Origin: Parachlamydiales bacterium
GTDB lineage: Bacteria; Chlamydiota; Chlamydiia; Chlamydiales; SM23-39
Direction of reading: 5' to 3'
Assembly: GCA_015661075.1 (NCBI GenBank)
Contig: JACVQJ010000019.1
Span: 1 to 64,000 of the forward strand
Length of the DNA stretch: 64,000 bases
Below, one piece after another: positions 9,096-18,216 of this stretch. The position numbers were made by a program, and so were the translations under genes. The notes beneath the pieces are model-generated. The model ran no database searches and was not told the origin of the DNA. It saw only the letters and a program-made list of their open reading frames with translations. Within the stretch, counting starts at the first letter, position 1. Each line of letters begins with the position of its first letter.

Positions 9096-10580
9096 TTAGT
9101 CGATGATCTTCAATTCTGGATAGAGCGGAAAACGGCCGAGCATCTCGGCCACCCGTTGCCGGGCCCTTCGCAGGGCTTCAGGGTCGACAGCCGCTTTGGC
9201 CTTGGAGGGCTGACTGGTTTTTTCATCGATCAGGCCCTTCGCGTTTTTCAATAAATCGACGATGATGGACGCGATCGCGCTCATTTCTTCCGGTTTCATC
9301 CCAAGAGTCGTCGCCGCGGGGGTCCCGAGGCGCACGCCCGACGTATACCATGGGCCGTTGACGTCCATCGGAATCGCGTTGCGATTGGCCGTCAGATGAG
9401 CCTGTCTCAGGACCGACTCGGCTTGCCGCCCTGTCAAACCAAAACTTCCCATGACATCCATCACCAGCAGATGGTTATCCGTCCCATTCGTCAGGACGCG
9501 CGCCTTGTGCTGCATTAGCGCGTGGGCCAATGCTTTGGCGTTGTCCACGATCCTGTGGGCGTAGCGCGAAAATTCAGGGGTCGAAGCTTCTTTGAAGGCG
9601 ATCGCTTTGGCCGCCATGACGTGGGGCAGCGGCCCGCCCTGGACGATAGGGCAGCCCTTGTCAACCACTTCCTTAAACTCATTCGTGCAAAGAACAAGTC
9701 CACCGCGCGGCCCGCGCAGCGTTTTATGAGTCGTCGACGTCGCGATATGGGCAAATGGAATGGGATTGAAATTCCCTGTTAACACTTTTCCGGCAACCAG
9801 GCCCGCAAAATGAGCCATATCGACCATGAGAACCGCATTCACCGAATCGGCAATCTCACGCATCTTGGCAAAATCGATGAGCCTTGGATAGGCCGAATAG
9901 CCGCCGATCAGGATGAGCGGCTTTTCTTCTTTTACCTGCCGCTTCAATTTCGCGTAATCAATGAGGCCGCTTTCCGGATCGACGTCATAGGAAACCGCCT
10001 GCATGATCTTCGACGAAATATTATGCCGATAGCCATGCGTCAGATGGCCGCCGGAGGAAAGCGACATGCCCATCACTTTCTGGCTGACGAGAAGCCGGCG
10101 CACGCGCTCATATTCTTCCGGCGTCAACTCATCCAGTGTTTTTTTGCCGAGAGCCTCCACTTCTTTCGTCTGGATCTTGTGGATCAGTATCGCCCAGAAT
10201 GCGATGAGATTGGCGTCGGCGCCGGAATGGGGCTGCACATAGGCGTGCTCTGCGCCAAAAATGCGCTTGGCATAAGTAATTGCCTGATTTTCAATAGCAT
10301 CCACATTTTCGCATCCGGCATAAAAGCGATGCCCTGCATAGCCTTCGCTATATTTGTCGCTCAGAAGATTGCCCATGGCCAGCTGGACGGGCAGCGAGCT
10401 GAAGTTTTCGGAAGCGATGAGCTTCAAATGGGTGCGCTGGTCGCGCAGTTCTTGAACAATGGAGTCGGCGATCTCAGGAAATGACGCATGCACGACATCA
10501 AGAGCCGCCATATAGGCGATCGCCGTTTCTTTGCGATCCTTTTCGGGAACGGCGTGAAAGTAATTTTTTAAATATTTCAT
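9096..10580 (-). CDS. glyA: serine hydroxymethyltransferase
   Basis: Interconverts serine and glycine with tetrahydrofolate, supplying one-carbon units. At 494 residues it is the long chlamydial form rather than the roughly 417-residue E. coli type, with an extra segment around residues 140-165. The pyridoxal-phosphate lysine is K286 in STTHKTLRGPRGG, and the N-terminal LIASENFSS and GYAGHRFYAGCENVD motifs are clear. The chosen ATG at 10580 follows a GAGGTG ribosome site; the frame stays open ten codons further upstream without a better start. It sits 49 bases upstream of clpP on the same strand, so the two may be co-transcribed. Confidence 0.96.
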   Translation of the reverse strand: MKYLKNYFHAVPEKDRKETAIAYMAALDVVHASFPEIADSIVQELRDQRTHLKLIASENFSSLPVQLAMGNLLSDKYSEGYAGHRFYAGCENVDAIENQAITYAKRIFGAEHAYVQPHSGADANLIAFWAILIHKIQTKEVEALGKKTLDELTPEEYERVRRLLVSQKVMGMSLSSGGHLTHGYRHNISSKIMQAVSYDVDPESGLIDYAKLKRQVKEEKPLILIGGYSAYPRLIDFAKMREIADSVNAVLMVDMAHFAGLVAGKVLTGNFNPIPFAHIATSTTHKTLRGPRGGLVLCTNEFKEVVDKGCPIVQGGPLPHVMAAKAIAFKEASTPEFSRYAHRIVDNAKALAHALMQHKARVLTNGTDNHLLVMDVMGSFGLTGRQAESVLRQAHLTANRNAIPMDVNGPWYTSGVRLGTPAATTLGMKPEEMSAIASIIVDLLKNAKGLIDEKTSQPSKAKAAVDPEALRRARQRVAEMLGRFPLYPELKIID

Positions 10581-10706
10581 CGTTTCACCTCGCTGACGAA
10601 CACGATACACCGCCCCAGTGGAAATTCAAAGGGGAAAAAACTTGAGGTTTACCCATCAAACCGGGTATTGTTGCTGCCAAGTATTTATGACTCCAGGTGT
10701 ATATCC

Positions 10707-11471
10707 ATGCTGCAACAATTAAAAGTCATTTTAGACATCCAGGAATATGACATGAAGATGATTCGCCTCATGCGCCTCAAAAAGGAGCGTATGACAGAGT
10801 TGCGGCACATCGAAAGTCTGCGCCAGGAGCTGCGCCAGCAGCAGGCAGACAAAGAAAAAGAAATTGGGGGGTTGAATCTCACGATCTCCAATCAGGAAAC
10901 GAGAATCCACGAGATCCGCGAACGGATCAAAAAGCTCGAAGCGCGCCAAAACAGCGTCAAGAAAGTCGATGAATTCAACGCTCTGACGCAGGAAATGACG
11001 CAATCCGAGCGCGAAAAGATCGCCACCGAACAAGCCACATCCGATCTCATCGACAAGCGCAACATGGAAGAAGAGATTCTGGAAAAGATCAAGACAAGCC
11101 TGAAGGAATCGGAAGAGAGCAGCCGCAATCTGGAAAACGAGATTGTGAGCAGCATCCGCCTGATCAACCAGGAAGGCCAGGAGCTCAAAACGGCACGGGA
11201 AGCGCTGGCGAAAAACGCCGATCCGGAAATCATGCGCATTTATGAGCGGCTCTTGAATAACAAAAAAGACCGGGTCATTGTTCCCCTCGAAAACCGCACC
11301 TGCAGCGGCTGCCATATCGCATTGACGGCGCAGCACGAAAACCTCGTGCGCAAAGGCGAGCGCCTCGTATTTTGCGAGCACTGCTCGCGCATCCACTATT
11401 GGCAGGAGAGCGAACAGATTGAAGGCACCGTCGCAGCCACCAAGCGCCGCCGCCGCCGCGCCACAGCCTAA
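10707..11471 (+). CDS. cdsZ: coiled-coil/zinc-ribbon protein, CT398 (CdsZ)-like
   Basis: A 254-residue protein with a long charged coiled coil (about residues 20-170) and a C-terminal zinc ribbon whose cysteines are C199, C202, C223 and C226. This is the architecture of C. trachomatis CT398, which is reported to bind the sigma-54 holoenzyme and components of the type III secretion export apparatus. The chosen ATG at 10707 has AGGTGT upstream; an earlier in-frame TTG has no support. The end is rich in Arg and Ala. The RNase P RNA gene follows by 15 bases. Confidence 0.88.
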   Translation: MLQQLKVILDIQEYDMKMIRLMRLKKERMTELRHIESLRQELRQQQADKEKEIGGLNLTISNQETRIHEIRERIKKLEARQNSVKKVDEFNALTQEMTQSEREKIATEQATSDLIDKRNMEEEILEKIKTSLKESEESSRNLENEIVSSIRLINQEGQELKTAREALAKNADPEIMRIYERLLNNKKDRVIVPLENRTCSGCHIALTAQHENLVRKGERLVFCEHCSRIHYWQESEQIEGTVAATKRRRRRATA

Positions 11472-11486
11472 ATTTATATATTTTTA

Positions 11487-11844
11487 CCGGAGAAACAGGT
11501 CATCGCTGGCCAGAATTTTCTGGCGAGAGGAAAGTCCGGACTTCACAGGAGAGGATGCCAGCTAACGGCTGGGAGTCGAAAGACTACGGAAAGTGCAACA
11601 GAAAACACCGCGCCGGCAGCAATGCCGGGGAGCCTGAAAATATCGGTCTCGTGGGCCGATCGCACCTGGGGGGAAACCCGGGGCGTTGTAAACCCCATCC
11701 GAAGCAAGGCCGAAGCGAGCCGTCGCAGCTACTCCAGCAAGGCTCTAGCTGGCCGCCCGAGGAGTTTGGCGACAAACTCCCCAGAAGAATGATGACCCCT
11801 GATCCGCAAGGGTCGGGACAGAATCCGGCTTACCGTTTCTCCGG
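11487..11844 (+). ncRNA. rnpB: RNase P RNA (bacterial type A)
   Basis: The catalytic RNA that trims tRNA 5' ends. The ends pair as helix P1: CCGGAGAAAC at 11487-11496 with GTTTCTCCGG at 11835-11844. The conserved region GAGGAAAGTCCGGACTT begins at 11527, and the universal ACAGAATCCGGCTTA lies at 11818-11832. The length of about 358 nt is normal for type A. A run of ten T follows directly, so P1 may itself help termination. It lies just downstream of the CT398-like gene on the same strand. Confidence 0.96.
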
Positions 11845-11860
11845 TTTTTTTTTCACAAAA

Positions 11861-11892
11861 AAGAAGAGAGGTTCTTTCGAACCTCTCTTCTT
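11861..11892 (+). terminator. rho-independent terminator after rnpB
   Basis: The perfect 14-bp stem AAGAAGAGAGGTTC / GAACCTCTCTTCTT has a four-base loop and is followed by GCTCTTTTT. It is suitably placed to stop transcription leaving rnpB. Confidence 0.8.
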
Positions 11893-11900
11893 GCTCTTTT

Positions 11901-12017
11901 TGAAGAATCTCCTTCCTAAAGGAAGGAGATTCTTCGACAGCTAATGGCGGGCGCTTAAAAGCGCCCGATAAAATAAATAGCTCGGCTTACCCGCCCCTGA
12001 AGGGGCGAAGCTGTTCA
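11901..12017 (+). repeat. three-hairpin repeat, variant type 1
   Basis: It has the same plan as family A but different stem sequences. A perfect 15-bp stem GAAGAATCTCCTTCC / GGAAGGAGATTCTTC comes first, then the GGGCGCTTAAAAGCGCCC hairpin, the spacer ATAAAATA, a CCCGCCCCTGAAGGGGCG hairpin and the end motif AGCTGTTCAA. Stem changes are matched on both sides, which points to selection on or recent copying of structured RNA/DNA. Its third part matches 40621-40685. Confidence 0.8.
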
Positions 12018-12031
12018 ACACTCGAGATTGT

Positions 12032-13144
12032 TTAGAAATCGAAATGCAGATTGACGGTCAAACCTTCCATCGATACTGCATGATTTCCGAAAGCAGCCGT
12101 TGGCGCCAACGCTGCGGCTTCATTCATTGAAAGAATGTTGAACTGGTTCCAATAATAATTGACTTCCCAGCCAGCATTGATGCCCAAGAGATACTTATCG
12201 CAATTAAAACATGAGCTCCAATCCACCCCTAAGAAGAGCTGCAAATTGGGAACAACCTGCGAGAAATGATCTTTGACATTGTGCCGGGTCAAAAACGTTG
12301 TGGAACCGGTAGCCAGTGATTCTGAGCGATAGCGAGTCCTGGTTTCTCCGAGCAGAAGCGCGGTTGAGGCTTTGCCCAGCACGCTCCAGCTGTTGTCGCA
12401 GAAATGCCAGTTGCTCTGGATCCCCACACGAGGCCCTACGCCCCAGAAATTATTTTTGCCATGAAAATCCAACTGCGAAAACGAACCAGTCATTGGCAGC
12501 GTCAGGCTGCTTGTGAATTTCTGATGGATCCAGCCGCCGCGCAGACCATAGTGAGGTCTTAACGAAAGATGTTTCGTAATATAATAGGCTCTTCCCAACT
12601 CTAGATCGCACGCATTATGCCACATATGCCAGCCAGCGTGAACATGTTGCCATACCGGAGAAGAAGCGGCCATGTTCGGCCACATGGGAGCAAATCCCAA
12701 TAACGTTCCTGTAACGCCAGTCACTGATCGGGATTTGGTCGCATGGTCTCTAAACCATGTCCAACCGGCAAATACATCCCAATGATCATAATCGGTATTC
12801 CATCCGGCGCCGATTCGGAAACCCGGATCCCATTTCGCCGGCAGGCGCATGATCGATCCAATATTATTCGAAGCTGCTACAGCATTCGGATCTTTGATCT
12901 CATACCCATACATAAAGCCGGTATTTTGGGCTTGCCAGTACAGGAAATCGAACTCGAGCCGACCTCCGTATGAGCATGCGCAGCCGCGGGCCAGGCAATT
13001 GTCCCCCTCCACAATGCCGCACGGCATTGGCGTCTGCATAGTCGGAGCTGACTTTGTCACGTTTTGCGCAGCGATGTCTTGCGCAGCAGCGCCGACCCCT
13101 AACAAGGTCAGAACTGGCATAACTTTCAAAAATGAACTAAACAT
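12032..13144 (-). CDS. MOMP-like outer-membrane beta-barrel protein
   Basis: A 370-residue predicted outer-membrane porin of the Legionella/parachlamydial MOMP-like type. Residues 1-24 form a signal peptide (MFSSFLKVMPVLTLLGVGAAAQ). A cysteine-rich patch (PCGIVEGDNCLARGCACSYGG) follows and then alternating aromatic beta strands such as LEFDFLYWQAQ and GFRIGAGWN. The last residues LHFDF end in Phe, the usual barrel-assembly signal. The cysteines could be disulfide-linked as in chlamydial envelopes. The start at 13144 follows GGGGTG; an in-frame ATG five codons upstream is possible. It appears to be transcribed alone, with a repeat element upstream. Confidence 0.85.
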   Translation of the reverse strand: MFSSFLKVMPVLTLLGVGAAAQDIAAQNVTKSAPTMQTPMPCGIVEGDNCLARGCACSYGGRLEFDFLYWQAQNTGFMYGYEIKDPNAVAASNNIGSIMRLPAKWDPGFRIGAGWNTDYDHWDVFAGWTWFRDHATKSRSVTGVTGTLLGFAPMWPNMAASSPVWQHVHAGWHMWHNACDLELGRAYYITKHLSLRPHYGLRGGWIHQKFTSSLTLPMTGSFSQLDFHGKNNFWGVGPRVGIQSNWHFCDNSWSVLGKASTALLLGETRTRYRSESLATGSTTFLTRHNVKDHFSQVVPNLQLFLGVDWSSCFNCDKYLLGINAGWEVNYYWNQFNILSMNEAAALAPTAAFGNHAVSMEGLTVNLHFDF

Positions 13145-13242
13145 AAATACACCCCACAAAGTTCTGTGTCTAATTCCCGCATATCTTGTTTTGGGAATTT
13201 TTACAAAGCATTTTTTTAAAATTTATTACCCCACACACTATT

Positions 13243-13414
13243 TATACCGCTCGTGATTCAAAAATCGGTTTAAGCAGCGTCGGCTTTGCGTTGCCTTTGT
13301 GTCTGCCTCGGTCGCCCAACTTTTCAAGTTGAGCTTCCTCGGCACCGGCTTCGCCTGACACAAATTCAAGCAGCCTCCTTGCCTACTCCCGATTTTTGAA
13401 TCGCTCCCGGTATA
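13243..13414. mobile_element. 172-bp element with terminal inverted repeats
   Basis: The ends are TATACCG...GATTCAAAAATCGG on the left and its inverse CCGATTTTTGAATC...CGGTATA on the right (13243-13268 against 13389-13414), with a five-base mismatch zone between the two matching blocks. The inside holds further short complementary segments, such as CAACTTTTCAAGTTG and TGTGTCTGCC/GCCTGACACA. It has no coding capacity, so it looks like a non-autonomous MITE or fold-back element. It fills most of the gap between the MOMP-like gene and xerC. Confidence 0.65.
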
Positions 13415-13477
13415 CCAACCCATATCAATTCGATGACGGCAAGAATAATCAAACACAAGAACCTGACAAGCAGAGAT

Positions 13478-14389
13478 TTACTTTGCTCTTGGATGGGTTT
13501 TGTCGTAGACTTCGCGCTTGAGCCTGGATGATACGTGCGTATAGATCGTCGTGGTCGCCAAAGAGGTATGGCCGAGCAGGAGTTGGATCGTTTTCAGGTC
13601 CATTCCATGTTCAAGCCAGTGGGTCGCGATCGTATGGCGAATGGTATGCGGCGTGATGCGCTCGGACAAACCGCTCGCCTTTAAATAAAGGGCGAAGTTG
13701 CGATCCACGGAACGAGCGCTTATGCGCTTTCCCCAGCGATTGAGAAATATCGAAACCGGATCCGCTTCAGCCTTGTGATCAGGAAGATCCAGCAATCGCT
13801 CCGGATGCTGCAGGTATTTCTGGATCCATTCGGCCGCATTCTTGGTGATCGGCGTGATCCGCTGTTTCTTGCCTTTTCCAAAAACATTGAGCTGTAAACT
13901 TTTGCCATCAAAATCGCGCTTGTTCAGACCCACAATTTCACTCAATCGAAGCCCCGAGCTATACATGAGCTCCATGATCGCCCGGTCTCTCAACCCAAGA
14001 TAATTCGAGGTGTCCGGCTGCTCAAAGAGATGCTGGATTTGGGCATATTCGATCGATACCGGCAGCTTTTTCTCCCGTTTGGGGCTATCGATCTCCTCCA
14101 TGGGATTTTCGTTTCCCAGCTTTTCGCGCATAGCGAACTTGTAAAAACTCCTTAGAGCCGAAAGCCGGCGCAAAACCGTGCGCACGCTCGCCTTTTGTTC
14201 GTGCAAATGAGCGAGATAGCGGCGGATGGTGCGCTTGGCAACCTCTTGGAGTAAAAGCGGCTCCTTTTCGCAAACAAAACCCATAAATCCCTTCAAATCA
14301 ATGGAATAGCCGCGCAATGTATGCTCAGAAACACCTCTGGAAAGGCGCAAGTGGGACAAAAATCGGTCGACAGCCTGCTGAAATTGCAT
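13478..14389 (-). CDS. xerC: tyrosine recombinase XerC
   Basis: A 303-residue site-specific recombinase that with XerD resolves chromosome dimers at dif. The N-terminal SAM-like core-binding domain covers about residues 1-90. The catalytic set is complete: R148 in SSGLRLSE, K172, H248 and R251 in HTIRHTIATH, H274 in LGHTSLATT and nucleophile Y283 in TIYTHV. Its neighbour on the other strand is the ABC-F gene, exactly as CT347-CT348 in C. trachomatis, which supports orthology and argues against a phage integrase. Confidence 0.94.
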   Translation of the reverse strand: MQFQQAVDRFLSHLRLSRGVSEHTLRGYSIDLKGFMGFVCEKEPLLLQEVAKRTIRRYLAHLHEQKASVRTVLRRLSALRSFYKFAMREKLGNENPMEEIDSPKREKKLPVSIEYAQIQHLFEQPDTSNYLGLRDRAIMELMYSSGLRLSEIVGLNKRDFDGKSLQLNVFGKGKKQRITPITKNAAEWIQKYLQHPERLLDLPDHKAEADPVSIFLNRWGKRISARSVDRNFALYLKASGLSERITPHTIRHTIATHWLEHGMDLKTIQLLLGHTSLATTTIYTHVSSRLKREVYDKTHPRAK

Positions 14390-14444
14390 AAATTCATTTT
14401 ATCACGAAAGCGACTTCTGCTAAAATGTTCGTCTCGGAAATCTC

Positions 14445-16037
14445 ATGATCACATTAACAGATATTACCAAAAGCATCGGCGGGCGAACGCTGTTCGAAAA
14501 CGTCACCGTCTCCTTCAATGAAGGCTGCCGCTATGGCTTGACCGGCCCGAACGGGTCGGGCAAAACGACTCTGCTCAAAATCATCATGGGCGTCGAACCC
14601 GCGACATCCGGCACGGTCAGCCTGCCGAAAAAAGTCGGCTTTTTAAAACAGAAAATCGAAGAATTCCGCCACCTCACCGTTATTGATACCATCGTCATGG
14701 GCAACCAGCGCCTGTGGGACGTTTTGCAGGAGCAGGCCCGACTATATGATGTCGAGATGACCGATGCGATCGGCATGCGCCTCGGAGAGATCGAGGAAAT
14801 CATCGCCGAAGAAGACGGCTACAGCGCCGAATCGGACGCTGAGGTGCTGCTGACCGGCATGGGTTTGAGTGCCGAGCTGCACCGCAAGAAAATGGCAGAG
14901 ATCCCCACGGACCGGCAGTTCCGCGTGCTTCTTTGCCAAGCCCTCTTCGGCCATCCCGACGCGCTGCTCCTCGACGAGCCGACCAACCATCTGGATCTGG
15001 AATCGATTACCTGGCTGGAGGCGTTCCTCCACAACTATTCCGGCACACTCGTCGTCGTCAGCCATGACCGCCACTTTTTGAATGCCGTCACGACTCACAT
15101 CGCCGATATCGACTACGACACGATCATTATGTATCCCGGCAATTACGACTCGATGCTGATCACTAAAACAGCTGTGCGTTCGCGCGCGGAAGATGAGAAC
15201 AAAGTCAAAGAAAAAAAGATCTCCCAACTCAAGGACTTCGTCGCCCGATTTGGCGCCGGCACACGAGCCAGCCAGGTACAGTCGCGCATCCGTGAAATCC
15301 AGCGAATGCAACCCATGGATCTGAAAAAATCCAACATCCAGCGCCCCTACATCCGATTTCCCTGGCCGGCCAAACAATCCGGCCAGGTCATCGTCAAGCT
15401 GGATTCCATCGGCAAGTCCTACGACGGGCAGTCCATTTTCAAGAATTTTTCCCTCGAAATCCACCGCGGCGACAAAATTGCCGTCATCGGCAACAACGGG
15501 CGAGGCAAAACGACTCTGCTCAAGATCTTGGCCGGCAAACTGGTTCCGGATAGCGGTACAATCACTTACGGACATCAGATCGACACCGGCTACTTCCCCC
15601 AAAACCACTCTGAGGTCGTCGACAAGAAAAGCACGATTAGCGCCTTCGACTGGCTCAAGCAAAAGAAAGAATCGGTATACGACCAGGATGTACGCAGCGT
15701 GCTCGGCAAAATGCTCTTTTCCGGCGACGACGCCTTTAAGGAAGTGCGGGCCCTTTCGGGCGGAGAAACGGCTCGGCTCATTCTCGGCTCATTTTTGATT
15801 ACAGCCCCCAATTTTCTCGTTTTCGACGAGCCAAACAACCACCTCGATCTCGAAGCGGTCTCCGCGCTCGCATGGGGGCTCGACGATTTCAAGGGTACAT
15901 CGATCGTCGCATCGCACGACCGCGATCTGATCGGCGGCTTTGCCACTAAGATCATCGCAATCGAAAGCGATGGCATTCACGTATTTGACGGCGAACTCGA
16001 AGAATATTTCCTACGCAAAGATCTATCTAAAAAGTAA
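14445..16037 (+). CDS. ABC-F ATPase, YbiT subfamily
   Basis: A 530-residue cytoplasmic protein with two ABC ATPase domains and no membrane segment, a ribosome-associated ABC-F factor acting on translation. Walker A motifs are GPNGSGKTT at residues 34-42 and GNNGRGKTT near 349-357. Walker B motifs read LLLDEPTNHLD and LVFDEPNNHLD. The charged linker (about 250-320) that probes the ribosomal E site is present. The first domain has PTDRQFRVLL in place of LSGGQ, which is normal for YbiT members (VAPGWKLRVLL in E. coli); the second keeps LSGGE. It corresponds to CT348 by position. Confidence 0.9.
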   Translation: MITLTDITKSIGGRTLFENVTVSFNEGCRYGLTGPNGSGKTTLLKIIMGVEPATSGTVSLPKKVGFLKQKIEEFRHLTVIDTIVMGNQRLWDVLQEQARLYDVEMTDAIGMRLGEIEEIIAEEDGYSAESDAEVLLTGMGLSAELHRKKMAEIPTDRQFRVLLCQALFGHPDALLLDEPTNHLDLESITWLEAFLHNYSGTLVVVSHDRHFLNAVTTHIADIDYDTIIMYPGNYDSMLITKTAVRSRAEDENKVKEKKISQLKDFVARFGAGTRASQVQSRIREIQRMQPMDLKKSNIQRPYIRFPWPAKQSGQVIVKLDSIGKSYDGQSIFKNFSLEIHRGDKIAVIGNNGRGKTTLLKILAGKLVPDSGTITYGHQIDTGYFPQNHSEVVDKKSTISAFDWLKQKKESVYDQDVRSVLGKMLFSGDDAFKEVRALSGGETARLILGSFLITAPNFLVFDEPNNHLDLEAVSALAWGLDDFKGTSIVASHDRDLIGGFATKIIAIESDGIHVFDGELEEYFLRKDLSKK

Positions 16038-16038
16038 T

Positions 16039-16530
16039 TCAGAGAACGTCGCTTGCGCGTTTGCCGTCGCCGCTGCGCATATCCGCGCAAGCCGGAAGAT
16101 ATAATAGCGAATAACCCTGCAGTGCATACATCTCGGAACACCATTGGATCTTGGCCTTCAGATCCTCCGATATATTCGACACGTCATGGCACGGGACAAA
16201 ACCGAATTTTTCGTAAAAACTGAGCAGATGCTGAAACGGAATGCAATAGACGATCTTGCCCTCATCGGCCAGATCCAACAAAAAGGGAACGATTTTCCGG
16301 GCGATCCCGTGGCGGCGGTACGCTTCCAAAACGTACATGCCTCCCAACTCGAGATGACCGTCGTCGAGCGTCACAAGCCGGCCGAGGCCCGCTTTTTGCC
16401 CATCGTATTCCGCAATCGCAATGATCTCTTTTTCAAACTTCGAGTGCATGAAATGAACCTCGTCATACCGTTCATTGATCCAATCGATTTCATGCGGCTG
16501 GGCTAATCTGATCTGTATCATGGCATCCAT
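16039..16530 (-). CDS. GNAT-family N-acetyltransferase
   Basis: A 163-residue acetyltransferase of the GNAT fold. The acetyl-CoA loop is visible as YRRHGIARKIVPF around residues 71-83, after the strand LGGMYVLEA, and FYEKFGFVPC follows later in the fold. The substrate is unknown; the closest general resemblance is to small GNAT enzymes that act on amino acids or peptides. It converges on the ABC-F gene with one base between stops. Two starts are possible (16530 or the ATG three codons later). Confidence 0.82.
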   Translation of the reverse strand: MDAMIQIRLAQPHEIDWINERYDEVHFMHSKFEKEIIAIAEYDGQKAGLGRLVTLDDGHLELGGMYVLEAYRRHGIARKIVPFLLDLADEGKIVYCIPFQHLLSFYEKFGFVPCHDVSNISEDLKAKIQWCSEMYALQGYSLLYLPACADMRSGDGKRASDVL

Positions 16531-16570
16531 TTTACCAAATTTCCTCTAAGATCCTCAACATGATTACTAC

Positions 16571-16604
16571 CGGAGCCATTCCCGTTGCAGCGGGAATGGC
16601 TCCG
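16571..16604. repeat. perfect 14-bp inverted repeat
   Basis: CGGAGCCATTCCCG and CGGGAATGGCTCCG are separated by six bases. It lies between the divergently transcribed GNAT and DUF4116-like genes. The A-run follows on the plus side, so it is not a classical terminator in either direction. It could be a regulatory hairpin or a small repeat. Confidence 0.55.
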
Positions 16605-16659
16605 AAAAAAAGCACTCTTCCAATCAATCTTCCTGCTCATTATAATGCTATGCCCAAAC

Positions 16660-16691
16660 AACCCGAAAAATCGATTTTTCAGGTTCTTTTT
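16660..16691 (+). terminator. hairpin with T-rich tail
   Basis: AACCCGAAAAATCGATTTTTCAGGTT folds on itself and is followed by CTTTTTT. It lies about 30 bases before the next gene and may stop read-through from upstream plus-strand transcription. Confidence 0.4.
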
Positions 16692-16720
16692 TGCGCACAG
16701 TATAACAACATCAGGTAGCC

Positions 16721-17314
16721 ATGAGCATTCCAGAAGGTCTTTTACTTCGGCCTGCATTTTCGAGAAAGGGCTGGGTAAATAAGCTATATCGTGAATTGAA
16801 CGACCGAAGGATTTTTCTCGAGTTTGTACAATCCCATGGCCTATCGGCAATAGAATTTATTGGCTCGAAGTTACTGACAGATGATCCAGATATCCTACTG
16901 CGTATTGCGGACGAAAATACCATGGATCCCAATAGTTACAATATCCTTAATTATGCCAGCAATGCATTGAAAAAACTTCCCATCGATATCGCTCGATACA
17001 TCATTATGAATATGATTCTGGAATTTCCCGAAACACTTGAATACGCCGACTCTGTATTAAGAAATCTTCCGGCAGAAATCACTCGCGAAATCGTTCTGGT
17101 GGCCGTGCAAGAAAACGGCTTAACACTCAGATATGCAAGCCCAGAATTCCAGAACAATCGAGAAATCGTTATGGCAGCAGTACAGCAAAATGGCCTAGCG
17201 ATTTTATTTGCATCCGATGCGTTAAAGGGAGACGAAATAATCGCTCGCGCAGCTGAGCAACAAAACAGCCAGCCGATTGATTTCGTAAACCTCAATCTCA
17301 GAAAGATGGTTTAA
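16721..17314 (+). CDS. DUF4116-repeat-like protein
   Basis: A 197-residue protein. Two or three short helical repeats of the DUF4116 type are seen from about residue 118, of the form [19 protein letters not shown] followed by [23 protein letters not shown]4116 repeats are frequent in chlamydiae and other protist-associated bacteria. The function is unknown and host interaction is only a guess. The N-terminal 90 residues are helical without recognised domain. The ATG at 16721 follows AGGTAG. Base composition is AT-rich compared with the flanking core genes, and the stop overlaps the convergent rnz end, so this looks like an insertion into the conserved block. Confidence 0.7.
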   Translation: MSIPEGLLLRPAFSRKGWVNKLYRELNDRRIFLEFVQSHGLSAIEFIGSKLLTDDPDILLRIADENTMDPNSYNILNYASNALKKLPIDIARYIIMNMILEFPETLEYADSVLRNLPAEITREIVLVAVQENGLTLRYASPEFQNNREIVMAAVQQNGLAILFASDALKGDEIIARAAEQQNSQPIDFVNLNLRKMV

Positions 17315-18216
17315 CGCGGAAACGGAAAGCGCTTCAGATCGTCAGCGACGAGGGTATTGGGGAAAATCTCGCGGGCCTCGTTGCCCAGCTCCTCAGGATC
17401 GCGATAACGGGCGGAGAAATGGGTCAGGATCAACTGCTTGACGCCAGCAGCCAGAGCCACTTCCGCGGCCTGTTTAGCCGTCATATGCAGATATTCCTCG
17501 GCCTTGTCTCGATCCGCCTCGAGATAGGTGCTCTCGCAAATCAGCACCTTGGCGCCTCGGGCGATCTCGATTGCCTGGGGACAGGGCCGCGTATCGACGA
17601 CGTAGGCGATCGCATCGCCGGGGCGTACATAGCTAACCTCTTCGAGATGGATCCATTGGCCGTTGATTTTGATTTTTTTGTCCAGCTCGAGTTTGCGCAC
17701 ATCGGGACCCATCACGCCGCATCGCTTCAATTCTTCCGGGCAAAACTTGATCGTATCGGGCTCGGTGATGCGCCAGCCGACATTCTCGACGCCATGCTCG
17801 AGAAAAACAGCCTCGATTTTGAATTTCCCATCATCCTCGACAAGGCCCGCTTGCTTGACGGGATGCTCCACCACATTGATATTTTCGCGATAGATGCAGC
17901 CATAGCGCAAACGGTCGAAATTCTTCTTGCCGCTGGCCGGATAATAGCAATGGATCGGATGGGTGACCTTATCGAGGTTAAGGCGCATCAGCATGGATCC
18001 CAGCCCCAGGCAATGATCGCCGTGGAAATGGCTGATAAAAATCCGCGTCACGACGGGCGGAGCGATCTCCGCGTAGATAAACTGGCGCTGCGTCCCTTCG
18101 CCGGGATCGAACAGCAGCCCCTCGTCGTTCCAACGGATCAGATACGCCCCATGATTGCGGAAGCGAGTGGGCTGCTGACTGGAGCAGCCGAGAATGACGA
18201 TATCGCGCACGCTCAT
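17311..18216 (-). CDS. rnz: ribonuclease Z (tRNA 3' processing)
   Basis: Cleaves the 3' trailer from tRNA precursors. The 301-residue protein has the metallo-beta-lactamase motif HFHGDH at residues 63-68 and later LTHFSARY with the active-site His. The chosen ATG at 18216 has a strong GGAGGG site. The frame is open 69 codons further upstream only because it runs inside the rhomboid gene. The start overlaps the rhomboid stop as ATGA, so the two are translationally coupled. The position matches CT346 of C. trachomatis. Confidence 0.93.
   Translation of the reverse strand: MSVRDIVILGCSSQQPTRFRNHGAYLIRWNDEGLLFDPGEGTQRQFIYAEIAPPVVTRIFISHFHGDHCLGLGSMLMRLNLDKVTHPIHCYYPASGKKNFDRLRYGCIYRENINVVEHPVKQAGLVEDDGKFKIEAVFLEHGVENVGWRITEPDTIKFCPEELKRCGVMGPDVRKLELDKKIKINGQWIHLEEVSYVRPGDAIAYVVDTRPCPQAIEIARGAKVLICESTYLEADRDKAEEYLHMTAKQAAEVALAAGVKQLILTHFSARYRDPEELGNEAREIFPNTLVADDLKRFPFPR

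Noticed and set aside
11555-11944. Open frame across the RNase P RNA gene
   Set aside because: The frame lies within rnpB, whose conserved regions and paired ends explain the sequence completely.
13478-14389. Phage or island integrase instead of XerC
   Set aside because: Length, motifs and the neighbouring ABC-F gene match chlamydial xerC (CT347), and no attachment site or phage gene is near.
14869-14950. ABC-F gene with a destroyed first signature motif
   Set aside because: The replacement of LSGGQ by a divergent sequence is normal for YbiT-type proteins, so it is not a defect.
16571-16604. Terminator between GNAT and DUF4116-like genes
   Set aside because: The stem is perfect, but the homopolymer is A on the plus side and no T-run follows on the minus side, so it is listed only as an inverted repeat.
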